Shown here one piece after another: positions 13,933-22,733 of a DNA stretch of 22,733 bases. The stretch lies in the IMG/VR virus record IMGVR_UViG_3300001679_000076, positions 1 to 22,733 of that record; one strand, 5' to 3'. A program made the translations under genes and the position numbers. Below the pieces are notes generated by a model, which saw only the letters and a program-made list of their open reading frames with translations, ran no database searches and was not told the DNA's origin. Within the stretch, counting starts at the first letter, position 1. Every line of letters begins with the position of its first letter. Source of the stretch: a virus.

Positions 13933-16815
13933 ATGGCTAAGATACGGTTAACTACTAGCGGGGCATCGATTGGCGCACCCAGAATTGGCAGAACTACCGA
14001 AGAGGTAAATCCAGACCTAGTTGCTGCTCAGGCCCTTGTAGCCCTTGGAGAGCAGTTTGTCGGGATCGCCAAGACAATCGAGAAGAAAACAGAAGAGGGG
14101 GCAATAAAAGCCGCTAACGATGTTTTTGCCTCTACTCAGGTATGGAAAAAAGATGGCGCAATCGACCTTGCGGCCTCAATTGCTGCAACCGAACAGTTGA
14201 TTCGCAACCCAAGGCAATACCTTGCTAATAGAGTGGGAGAGGAAGTAGCAGAATCCTATTCTAAGTATCTCGATTTCAACAAAATGAAAAGTAGCGCAAT
14301 AGAAAGCGCCGACGCGCTTTATTATGATGTTGCTGTGTCTACTAGAAATGCTTTTCAGAATACCCTATCAAAACAAGGGTATAGTTCGGGAACCTTCATT
14401 GCCGCCACAGATGTACTAACCAACCTAGAAGCCGTATCTAGCAAAATACGAAGCCCACACCTTAGAGAACGCCTGAACCTCTCGACCGCTAAACGGTCAA
14501 TGCTTGCAAACATCGAACGAGCAGCGGAAAGAGAAGGTCCGGAGATCCATTTGGCCCTTGCTGCCGATGTTATGAATCACAAGTACGATGCTTTCGATCC
14601 CGATTACACTCAATGGGATAATTACATCAAGACAACGAACGAAGCCCTATTGGAGCAGTTTTATATTACCCAGGCAAGCGGTGGTGGGTTCTCGTCATTG
14701 GTAGGCGGGGGCGCTATTGAGGCAACCACAGACAAAGATGGTAACACCTCGTTCAAACTAACTGCGCCAATCAAAGAACTCATCGATGCCTATGAGGACT
14801 TGCCCGATGGGAAAGTAAAAGATCGACTAAAGATGCTTGTCGATCAACAAGTCTCGACTCAGTTGCCGATATATGAAGAACTTTCTAGTTTTTGGAAATA
14901 CGATCCAGATGGACCTAATAATATAACCGATTCTGATTTCGTCTTTGCTAGAATGGCCCCAGATAACCCGATATTTAACCAGGGAATAGATTTGCTATTC
15001 ACTCCAAAGATTTCCCAACTACCATTATCTCAACAAGTTGATTATCTGAAACTATCCCTTCTCAAGATGCAAAATCTTTCGGGTGCTGTGCCGGAATCAT
15101 TCAAGAATCATGTGCTAGAAGGACTGCGTGATCCTTCTCGACTGAAATACACCGTGATGGCCCTTGAGGATCTAGAATCATCCCCTCTTTATTCTAGCGA
15201 AACGATGATTTCTAAAGAAGAAAAGTTGGCTAGGCGCTTCAACATTTCTAGGTTCTTGAATGAGGAAGACTCAATAAGAGTCGATCTCCTCCGAATCGCA
15301 CTTGCCCAAGGATTAGATCCTCTCACTGCGAAGGGGACTGTAGATTCATGGCTTGAAGCAGATGTGACTGAAGAAGACATCAGAAACATGGACGCTAATA
15401 TGGTCTGGGAAATGAGTGGCGAAGCGGATGATCTGTGGGGAAATAAGAGATCAGAGTTTAGAGATGCGATGTTGGCGGCTTACTCAAGAGAAGGACTCAA
15501 TTTCGATACAAGTGCGTTTTTCGACTACAGTGGTCCCGAAATAGATTCTTTTGTAGCCTCGCTTGCCGTGCGTACTGACTTCGACACACTTGGTAGATCA
15601 GAATATATGCGTCTGGTAGGCAGGGGAACGAATGGAAGCAAAGCAGAACTAAGATCGTTAGCGTTGAATCATGCTGCTAGGCAACTGGTTAGTTCTGGGG
15701 TTGTTCCGATAGGCGGGAGATTGAGAAGAATCCCGTTAGAGTTGGCCCAATTTGCTGGATTACGGTCCACGTCTCCTGGGGTGGTGGGTAGGTTCACGGA
15801 GGGTGAGATAATCTCCGGCATGGACCTATTGGGATATAAAAATATAAACTATAGCGATCTAAGAGATTTCGACTTTCTTTATCAGTCTACATCAGCCGGA
15901 GAAATCGTAGTTTCTATTATTCATGCTGATAAAGGAGATCCAGCGAGAATGTATAAAGACACTGGTAAAATCTGGAATGCTAGCGACCCACCAGATCCAG
16001 ATAGGGAGAAAGTTCCTGCACAGTTTATTATGAGTAAATGGGACGACTCCTTCTTAGGGAACATCACGGCCTCCGAAGGCACTTTTCAAAACTTTGCAAG
16101 ATTAGACAAGCACGTTGAATCTGCGCTAGATCCTCAGAACGTAAGTGTTGAAGACACTATCCGAGTTCAAAATAGTGCAATCGGATTTGTTAGGAATTAT
16201 CTTTCCGCTACTCAAATTGGAGCCGAACCGGGCCGTGGCTACCGATTAGGATTTCAAAATCCTATGCGTGACGTTTTTTTGCAGGGACCAATGGGTGGCG
16301 CTGGCAGGACAACAAAGGAACTAGGTAGTCGTCTAGTACGGAAAGATCCCGTCTCCTGGAGTCAACATCCTCTACCTAAAACAAATTACGCTATGTTTAT
16401 GTCTGGACCTAAAATAGATCCAGCCACAGGAAAGAAAGAATACATAAGACTTACACCATCGAAACCAATGGTTGCCTATTTAGATCCTGAGTCGTGGGAA
16501 GAACTAGAAAAGCAAGGTTTGTCGGGGCTTCCGTTGATAATGGAGGCTTCGGAAAAATATATCAAAGACAACGATATAGAAAAAATGAGTGTGTTCCAAC
16601 TTAGCAGGTTCATGGATAGTAATATCCCGTCCTTCATGGTCATCAATACAGAAGATGGTACTCCGGTTACTGATTTTTACTGGGAAAAGGGTAAGTTGCC
16701 TGGAGAAAACCTACTTCAGTCTGACAAACTGTTTGAGGTGTTTTACGGCAGATCCGCTTCTGGAGAAGAATCTATCCTCTTTGGTGACTATTCAAGAGAT
16801 CGAGGTAGAGAATAA
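13933..16815 (+). CDS. Internal virion protein (T7 gp15-like)
   Basis: A 960-residue, mostly helical protein placed exactly where gp15 lies in T7. It would form part of the ejectosome tube that spans the periplasm. The N-terminus has 'TTSGASIGAPRIG', which is extended, then long charged helices (about 28-140) with 'EQFVGIAKTIEKKTEEGAIK'. There is no signal peptide and no clear membrane segment. A DPDGPN turn occurs near residue 324, and acidic helices continue to the end. T7 gp15 is 747 residues, so this is a longer member. AGGAG lies only three bases before the ATG, a tight spacing. The stop overlaps the next start by one base. The gp15 label rests mainly on order, size and composition. Confidence 0.72.
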   Translation: MAKIRLTTSGASIGAPRIGRTTEEVNPDLVAAQALVALGEQFVGIAKTIEKKTEEGAIKAANDVFASTQVWKKDGAIDLAASIAATEQLIRNPRQYLANRVGEEVAESYSKYLDFNKMKSSAIESADALYYDVAVSTRNAFQNTLSKQGYSSGTFIAATDVLTNLEAVSSKIRSPHLRERLNLSTAKRSMLANIERAAEREGPEIHLALAADVMNHKYDAFDPDYTQWDNYIKTTNEALLEQFYITQASGGGFSSLVGGGAIEATTDKDGNTSFKLTAPIKELIDAYEDLPDGKVKDRLKMLVDQQVSTQLPIYEELSSFWKYDPDGPNNITDSDFVFARMAPDNPIFNQGIDLLFTPKISQLPLSQQVDYLKLSLLKMQNLSGAVPESFKNHVLEGLRDPSRLKYTVMALEDLESSPLYSSETMISKEEKLARRFNISRFLNEEDSIRVDLLRIALAQGLDPLTAKGTVDSWLEADVTEEDIRNMDANMVWEMSGEADDLWGNKRSEFRDAMLAAYSREGLNFDTSAFFDYSGPEIDSFVASLAVRTDFDTLGRSEYMRLVGRGTNGSKAELRSLALNHAARQLVSSGVVPIGGRLRRIPLELAQFAGLRSTSPGVVGRFTEGEIISGMDLLGYKNINYSDLRDFDFLYQSTSAGEIVVSIIHADKGDPARMYKDTGKIWNASDPPDPDREKVPAQFIMSKWDDSFLGNITASEGTFQNFARLDKHVESALDPQNVSVEDTIRVQNSAIGFVRNYLSATQIGAEPGRGYRLGFQNPMRDVFLQGPMGGAGRTTKELGSRLVRKDPVSWSQHPLPKTNYAMFMSGPKIDPATGKKEYIRLTPSKPMVAYLDPESWEELEKQGLSGLPLIMEASEKYIKDNDIEKMSVFQLSRFMDSNIPSFMVINTEDGTPVTDFYWEKGKLPGENLLQSDKLFEVFYGRSASGEESILFGDYSRDRGRE

Positions 16816-19800
16816 TGGCTAGGATTCCAACTGGAGATGAACTAACCAGGATTATTGCTACCTCCGATACTCTAACCGCTCAAGCGGCTAGGCATTCACT
16901 CTATGGAATGGCCGGAGAAACAGATTTACGGAAGGTACACATACTAAGCGGCAGATCCACTGTTGGAGAAACGCTTAGTGCTGCCTTCCTTCAAGAGAAC
17001 TTACTCAAGTCTACATTTTCAAGATATTCTCAAGTTGCCTGGGAACCGCAAGATGGTTTTGACTCTACTAATGATGAATACAAAGCCCTCATGGTGGGGT
17101 ACAACGAATATGTGGAAGAGTTCCCTGAACTAATGACGGCCCAAAGTCCCGAAGAACTTCAATACTATACACAGAGAATAGATAATGAAGTCTATGCTCG
17201 TCTAACCATGCAACAAGTTGGATTCTGGGAGGGTCTCCTGTACTACCTCCCTGCTGGCATTCTAAGCCCAGAGAACCTGCTCCCATACGCTACCGCACTC
17301 AGGGGGATAGGTCTCGCTACGAGGGGCGTGAGGTCGCTCTCTGCGGCTCGCAATGCGCTTGCTAGACAAGGTATAGGAATAGGTCAGAACTTGGGGTTTT
17401 CTCAGGTTCCGAAAGGAACCATACGTGCTGCTTTACTGAAAAGTGGAGCCATGAAAGCCAAACTGCTACCCACGATGGGCCTAGTGGGTGCCGAAGGCGC
17501 TGTTGCTGCGACCGTTGCTGAAGTCGTTCTAGATGCCCAACAGGGATTGAGAACAGACGAAGAAATGATTATGGGCATTGTTGGGGGTGCTGTCTTTGGC
17601 TCGATACTTGGAGTTGTTCCTACCCTGATGAGCAAGGGCTATCGAGGAGCAATGCAGACTGTAATTGGCTACGAATATCTCACCGACGGGATCAACGACG
17701 CAAATCTTAGTTATTCTAGAGCGTTAGTAGAAGAACTAGACAGAGGGGATGTAGACGTTGCTCTAGTCTTGAAAGAAGTAGAAGAAGGCATTGAGGGTGA
17801 CGCAACGATCAAGGCGCAACAAGCATGGGATAGGGCTGTTCAGACTGTATCTGGAAAAGTTAGAGGTCCAATCCTGCAACTTGCTGGCATTAAAGAAGGC
17901 TGGATAAGAAACGTAACTCGCAAAATAGCCATTATGAATCCCAACATTCGTTTGGCGCTCTCCGACAGCAACAGGGTTGTGACCCTTGGCGACTGGCTAT
18001 CTTCTAACGCTCTTATGAAAACCGCTGACGGTAGCATAAGCAAAAAGGGTGAGTTCAATCGCCCCTCGATTGAGTCGATGTTGCACCTTGTTGAGTTAGA
18101 CGCTCTAAGGCAAATGAAAAGCATTACTGGCGATTGGCATACCTACAGGAAAAAGGGCGGCAAACTCTCTAGCGATGACTTCTACGTTATAGTTGGCAAG
18201 GTCTTGAGGCGGGAAGATAGAGGGTTGGACTTTGACGAGGTTTACCCAAGCGGTGGGTCTAGGGGTGATAATGCTAGAGTTTATAGAGGTGTTGAGGATT
18301 TGGATAGTGTCGAACTAGACCACTTGAGAGTTGCTACTGAATCTGCTGCTAAAACTGCTAGGAAGTTTATCGACAGCATAAGGCAACTTGGACTTCAGAC
18401 CGGGGCGTTCTCCAAGACCGACTTTGAGGATCTCATGGGCAACATCGATACCTACCTCATGCGGGAGTGGGACGTTGCTAAGATCAAAGAAGACCCAATA
18501 GCGTTCAAGGAGATGCTTAATGAAGCGATAACCAATCGAATAGAGCCAAGAAAGGCTGCAAAGGGATTAGAGATTCGTGCCAAGAGAGCAGAGATTCGAG
18601 ACTTGAGCGAGGAAATCAGAATCGCTAAAGGTCAGGCTTTGAGTGTTGAGTCGTTAGAACTTCAAAAGAACGAAGCGATCCTTGAAGCCCAGCAACTAGA
18701 CCAGCAGTTGCTAGAGATAGGACCGGGCGATAGGGATATTATCGATACGACTTACGGGAAGATCACTGGAGAAGAGAACGCTAGCATTGGAAATCTTCAG
18801 GGTGGGGATTCTGCTGCTAGAATAAAAAACTTCCGTGAGCGCACCTTGGACGTTGATGACGCAGACATAGAGGACTGGCTAATCTCTGACGTTGATTTCC
18901 TTATAGGAAAAATGATACGCCAGACATTGCCCGATCTTATGCTCTCTCAATATCTAGGTAGTGGTCAGATTATCAAGTTAGTGAATCTTACTGAGGCTCA
19001 ACTCAGGGGACTCAATACCCTCCACAAGCAATACCAAGAATCGCCGTCACCTGAGAAGGCCCAGGAACTTATATCGCTCATGGGGAAGTTGAGGAACAAC
19101 CTCAACAAAATGAATCTCATGGGAGCCTACAGGGACGCGCCTATGACTACGGCAAAGGGTGGTGAGGGTCTTGAGCATATCGATGTTCTTTCTAAAGAAA
19201 TGGAAGAATACCTAGGAGTTGCTCCCGGCGATGTCGAGGGAGGTCTCAAGAAGATTAGCGATCTTTTCGATGAGAGAACGGAGATCCAGAAGAAGTTCAA
19301 CACTCTACGAGAGAAGATGCTAGACGAGCAAAAGATCATTAACGACAATCGAGCAGACATGGAAGTTCTGGTGAAGTCTCGCATTACCCAGAAGGACTAT
19401 AAAAAAGCCCTAAAGACAATGAGGGACGCTTCAAGCAGACAGTTCTTCAAGGACTCGTTCGATGAGGACTTTGACGAACTTGTTCAAATAGAGGCTCGCC
19501 AAGACGCAGAGATGAGGAGACTAGACGATTCCCTTGAAAGCGAGCAAAGCAACCTTGGGCAGAATGAGGCTCAGGCTCGCAGCATTGCTGACCAAGAAGG
19601 CTTCAATCTTACCCTGGACTTTGCTAAAGGAGTTCAGCAGTTAGTTGGAGACCTGTTCACTCCTCAGAACATTGCTAAAACCTTGAATGTTCCCCTCAAG
19701 GACGCGGTTGTAATAAAGTCGCTAGCAGATTCAATCGGTCTTCAGCCCCATCAAATAACTAAAGAGGTGCAAAAGTTATTGCTAGACGGGGTTCAAAGCA

Positions 19801-22733
19801 AAAACAAAGAGACCTTCCTAAATAACTTCGCCTTGGTGATACGAAAGACACTCTTCAATAAGGATGTGTCCGATTTCCAGAGGCGGGGGATCTCCGATGA
19901 AGATGTTCTTGCCATAGCGCATTGGGCTGGTGCCGCTCCACGTAAGCACCTAGCGGGTGAGACGGACCCAGAGTGGAGGGGATGGGATCCAGAACAAGAG
20001 ACCCAGTTAGAATACCTAGCAAGGGAGACAAAGCGACGGCTTGAGTCTGACCCGAAGGCACCTAAAAAAATGGAGAGCGGAACCCGTGCAGCCAAAGTAA
20101 TCCGCCCACAGAAGCCGTCTGAGGTTTCTCCGTATGTGAGAACGGGCGAGGAGGATGTATTTCCTTCTCCTCCGACATTGAGAGAGGACACCCCGGTAAA
20201 GGGTCAAGCCCATAACTGGACAAAAGAAGCCGATACTAAATTCCAAAAGGGGCTGCAACTCTATCTGGCTGAAGGGAAGTTTCCCAAGGGTCTGCCTGAG
20301 AAACTAAAGAGCGTTTTCAGAGAGATCGGTGCATGGCTGAAAGAAATCTATAGGGATCTAACCAGAGTAAAACTTGTGCGGGGTCGTTTCGTCCATGCAG
20401 GGCAGAACCCTTCACTAAAAACGGTCCCCACTTCTGGAGTCAAGCCTGAAGATGTAATCCAGATACCGGATAACATTCGCGAGATATTCGACAATCTATT
20501 TCAAAGAGGTGAGATTCCTGATCGAAGAAGCGGTCCACGATCTCTAGAAAAAGCCGAACAAACCGATTTCTTATCTGTAGTCAAGAGGAACTACCAAGAA
20601 GCCACTGACGAAACCTTCGACAACAGGGGGAACAAAGTCACAGATAGCACCTCCCAGAGAGAACTGGAAAGAATCAGAGAGCGTGTCGAGTTTGCTAAGA
20701 CACAAAGCGAAGCAGACTATGTGCTAGGTGCTATTGATACGATTGCTAGCCAAACCCACGTAGATACCAGGGTTGATGTTTCGGACGTTGCCGACAAGGG
20801 GTACAGGGTTTCATTTACCAAGAGAAGGGGCGGTCCGGTATTTCTTCGTGCGCTAGAAGATGACAAAGGGCTTATCGGGGATATATCTGATGTCGTAGTT
20901 TCAAAATCTGGGACCGTAAGGGTTCGAGTCAGCAGTCGTGGTAAAACTGTAACCGCTAAAGTCAAGCGAGTTGAGTGGTTGCAAGACGACTCAGGGAAAA
21001 ACACAAAGGTTCGTTCCGATCAGTCCCTTGCAGTTGTTATCGTGAAAGACAAATCTGGAGTCCAGCACTACAAGTTCATAGATATTGTTGATCTGGAAAA
21101 CAAGAAGGGTTCTGCCCTGCTTGCTTCCTTGGGAGATTCGGAAAGATTCCCTGCAACAAGAGAAGAGTTCGAGGCGAACCTTGTACGCAAGGCAGCGGAG
21201 GAAGGTCATGTAAAACCTGCGAAAATAAAAGGGCATTCATATACAGACACGAAGTACGCAGAGTTTCTCGAAATGGACGATCCTGGTCAATGGGGTAGGA
21301 TTCAAGAGGCTCGACAGAAAATAGAAAAAGAACTAGAAGCGGTCACTAAGAACGTTGTCAAACTGGAATCAGGAGGGCCACCTACTAGGGTTGCTCGCAG
21401 CGCCAAGAATCCAAACTACCCAGACCAGTTGCTTCAGACCCTAGAGGACGCATTGTTTGAGGAGTCGGCTAAGGGTTCGCCCCAACTGCTAAAACTAACT
21501 GACGGGGCTAGAACTCTTGTAGAAGAGTTCAGACAGGGATCAGGCAATCCAAGTATGCCAAGCCGTCAAGTCTCTGGAGAAATGGCTTTGCGTAAGTACG
21601 ACATAGGGGAGATCGCTAAACAAAAAGAAATCCGCCTGAACGAGATCAGAAAGGAATTGAAGAAGGATTACAGCAAGGTTGAGCAGGGTATGAAGTACGT
21701 GTTTGAAGATATGGTTCTAGAGGGCGGCGCAATCTCTGGTGGCAAGTTCCCAAGGCTAGCAAAAGTAATGGGAGAACATCTAGACAACATATCACTCGTC
21801 GGTATCAGGCCCATTATCGAAAAGGCCCACAAAGAACTAAAGACGCTAGAGATTCAAAACGCCATAAGTGCCAAGGACAGCACGATATTCCAGAGTGCCA
21901 TGAAAAGAAATGCCCTTGCCCGTGCCGTGGCGAAACAGACTAAAGAGATTAGCGAGAGGGACGAAAAGATATTTGGAATCGCTAACCGGGTTTCACGAAG
22001 GACTGGTGGGGAGAAGGGGTTCTTCCCGAAGAACTACAACTACCAAGGCTCTCTTCGCAATGCTCTGCCAGAGGATTTCGACGTAGCGATTCAATCGTTG
22101 AACCTTTCTTCCCATGCCGTTAGGAGGCAAGCGTTTAGTAGGAACGCTAGTCTGCATCACCATTTCGAGGTGATCGACATGGAATACGAAATGAAACTGA
22201 AAGAAGATCCTAGCCTCAACAGAAATAAGACGATCAGGAATAGGGATCACGAAAAGAACTTGATCCTAACGATGGTCAATCGTGTGAGGAATCTAGATGG
22301 CCTGACTGCTCAAGGCATAGACAACTTCGCCTCCAAAGCCTCAAGGATTGCTAGAAACTACAACTACCTGCGAAGCATGGGTGGTGTGGTTATCAGTTCT
22401 ATTCCCGACATCGTAATGGGCATTAGCACGGCAGGAATGACTCATTACGCCCGTGCCTTCGCAAAGATAATCAAGCAGGAGTGGACTGAGCGTGGGGCGC
22501 ACAGAGATGAGTTAGCACTCCTTATCTGGTCTGGAGAGTCGGTGCTTGGCAAGAGCAGGGCTTCAGCGGTGTTCAATATCGACGCTCCCTTTATGAAGAG
22601 TTCTGCTCCTAGTGGTGGAGAAAGACTTGATTACGCCTCCTCCCGGATGGCTGAAAGATTTGGTCGCCTTTCTGGAATCAACTTCCTGATCTTGTCCTCG
22701 TCCAAGTCGCCAATCGCATCCTTGCCATTCATG
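16815..22733 (+). CDS. Giant internal/ejection protein (T7 gp16-like), truncated by the window edge
   Basis: An open frame of 1973 codons with no stop to the window end. T7 gp16 is 1318 residues, so this is much larger. It should be ejected with the DNA to span the inner membrane. Residues 136-272 contain hydrophobic Gly/Ala segments ('WEGLLYYLPAGI' and 'MGIVGGAVFGSILGVVPTLM', near 253-272), typical of membrane-active parts. Residues 672-705 ('NFRERTLDVDDADIEDWL') match a segment shared by large phage ejection proteins. Residues 810-925 look coiled coil. Residues 1133-1185 ('FQKGLQLYLAEGKFP' and 'WLKEIYRDL') resemble the part that follows zincin peptidase domains in large phage polyproteins. 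Residues 1316-1420 look beta-rich. The end has 'MGGVVISSIPDIVMGI' near 1854. The N-terminus shows no lytic transglycosylase motif, unlike T7 gp16. Confidence 0.83.
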   Translation, partial: MARIPTGDELTRIIATSDTLTAQAARHSLYGMAGETDLRKVHILSGRSTVGETLSAAFLQENLLKSTFSRYSQVAWEPQDGFDSTNDEYKALMVGYNEYVEEFPELMTAQSPEELQYYTQRIDNEVYARLTMQQVGFWEGLLYYLPAGILSPENLLPYATALRGIGLATRGVRSLSAARNALARQGIGIGQNLGFSQVPKGTIRAALLKSGAMKAKLLPTMGLVGAEGAVAATVAEVVLDAQQGLRTDEEMIMGIVGGAVFGSILGVVPTLMSKGYRGAMQTVIGYEYLTDGINDANLSYSRALVEELDRGDVDVALVLKEVEEGIEGDATIKAQQAWDRAVQTVSGKVRGPILQLAGIKEGWIRNVTRKIAIMNPNIRLALSDSNRVVTLGDWLSSNALMKTADGSISKKGEFNRPSIESMLHLVELDALRQMKSITGDWHTYRKKGGKLSSDDFYVIVGKVLRREDRGLDFDEVYPSGGSRGDNARVYRGVEDLDSVELDHLRVATESAAKTARKFIDSIRQLGLQTGAFSKTDFEDLMGNIDTYLMREWDVAKIKEDPIAFKEMLNEAITNRIEPRKAAKGLEIRAKRAEIRDLSEEIRIAKGQALSVESLELQKNEAILEAQQLDQQLLEIGPGDRDIIDTTYGKITGEENASIGNLQGGDSAARIKNFRERTLDVDDADIEDWLISDVDFLIGKMIRQTLPDLMLSQYLGSGQIIKLVNLTEAQLRGLNTLHKQYQESPSPEKAQELISLMGKLRNNLNKMNLMGAYRDAPMTTAKGGEGLEHIDVLSKEMEEYLGVAPGDVEGGLKKISDLFDERTEIQKKFNTLREKMLDEQKIINDNRADMEVLVKSRITQKDYKKALKTMRDASSRQFFKDSFDEDFDELVQIEARQDAEMRRLDDSLESEQSNLGQNEAQARSIADQEGFNLTLDFAKGVQQLVGDLFTPQNIAKTLNVPLKDAVVIKSLADSIGLQPHQITKEVQKLLLDGVQSKNKETFLNNFALVIRKTLFNKDVSDFQRRGISDEDVLAIAHWAGAAPRKHLAGETDPEWRGWDPEQETQLEYLARETKRRLESDPKAPKKMESGTRAAKVIRPQKPSEVSPYVRTGEEDVFPSPPTLREDTPVKGQAHNWTKEADTKFQKGLQLYLAEGKFPKGLPEKLKSVFREIGAWLKEIYRDLTRVKLVRGRFVHAGQNPSLKTVPTSGVKPEDVIQIPDNIREIFDNLFQRGEIPDRRSGPRSLEKAEQTDFLSVVKRNYQEATDETFDNRGNKVTDSTSQRELERIRERVEFAKTQSEADYVLGAIDTIASQTHVDTRVDVSDVADKGYRVSFTKRRGGPVFLRALEDDKGLIGDISDVVVSKSGTVRVRVSSRGKTVTAKVKRVEWLQDDSGKNTKVRSDQSLAVVIVKDKSGVQHYKFIDIVDLENKKGSALLASLGDSERFPATREEFEANLVRKAAEEGHVKPAKIKGHSYTDTKYAEFLEMDDPGQWGRIQEARQKIEKELEAVTKNVVKLESGGPPTRVARSAKNPNYPDQLLQTLEDALFEESAKGSPQLLKLTDGARTLVEEFRQGSGNPSMPSRQVSGEMALRKYDIGEIAKQKEIRLNEIRKELKKDYSKVEQGMKYVFEDMVLEGGAISGGKFPRLAKVMGEHLDNISLVGIRPIIEKAHKELKTLEIQNAISAKDSTIFQSAMKRNALARAVAKQTKEISERDEKIFGIANRVSRRTGGEKGFFPKNYNYQGSLRNALPEDFDVAIQSLNLSSHAVRRQAFSRNASLHHHFEVIDMEYEMKLKEDPSLNRNKTIRNRDHEKNLILTMVNRVRNLDGLTAQGIDNFASKASRIARNYNYLRSMGGVVISSIPDIVMGISTAGMTHYARAFAKIIKQEWTERGAHRDELALLIWSGESVLGKSRASAVFNIDAPFMKSSAPSGGERLDYASSRMAERFGRLSGINFLILSSSKSPIASLPFM

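Noticed and set aside
16589-16822. 77-codon + strand frame overlapping the end of the gp15-like gene
   Set aside because: It is a shifted frame inside a long coding region. The gp15-like gene continues through it and joins the next gene by a one-base stop/start overlap.

Overview
The window is a stretch of tailed-phage genome (free phage or prophage) holding a podovirus virion module laid out like that of T7. Every convincing gene is on the + strand. Genes are tightly packed, and many stop/start codons overlap by one base. The order is portal, scaffold, major capsid, tail tube A, tail nozzle B, then three internal or ejection proteins, which is the T7 gp8-9-10-11-12-14-15-16 order. The host cannot be told from this window. 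No integrase, tRNA, insertion sequence, CRISPR array, RNA polymerase or lysis gene is present.

Layout. (i) 1-342: the tail of an unresolved upstream reading frame and a small basic protein. (ii) 346-3099: portal, a small Bbp19-like protein, and scaffold. (iii) 3109-3551: two very small basic proteins, one an HNH-type mini-protein. (iv) 3552-3724: the only sizeable non-coding gap. It holds a predicted three-way-junction RNA and then a hairpin whose 3' arm contains part of the ribosome binding site of the capsid gene. (v) 3725-5074: major capsid protein. (vi) 5102-7621: three extra proteins not found between capsid and tail tube in T7, probably virion decoration or adhesion proteins. The last is LamG-like, and a GC-rich hairpin precedes it. 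(vii) 7621-10530: tail tube A fused behind a beta-rich domain and 22 tandem 20-residue repeats. (viii) 10530-13496: nozzle-type tail protein. (ix) 13499 to the end: gp14-like, gp15-like and a very large gp16-like protein of at least 1973 codons that runs off the right edge.

How the genes work together. Scaffold, portal and capsid make the procapsid. The tube A and B proteins close the portal vertex and form the short tail. The three internal proteins would be packed in the head and ejected to carry DNA across the cell envelope. The repeat-bearing tube A and the LamG-like protein are the best candidates here for surface contact.

The most unusual items are the structured capsid leader RNA, the tube A fusion with its repeat array, and the giant ejection protein. 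That protein has a segment that usually follows a zincin peptidase domain, but I see no HExxH in the part before it. Family assignments come from recognising sequence patterns by eye; no database search was run.
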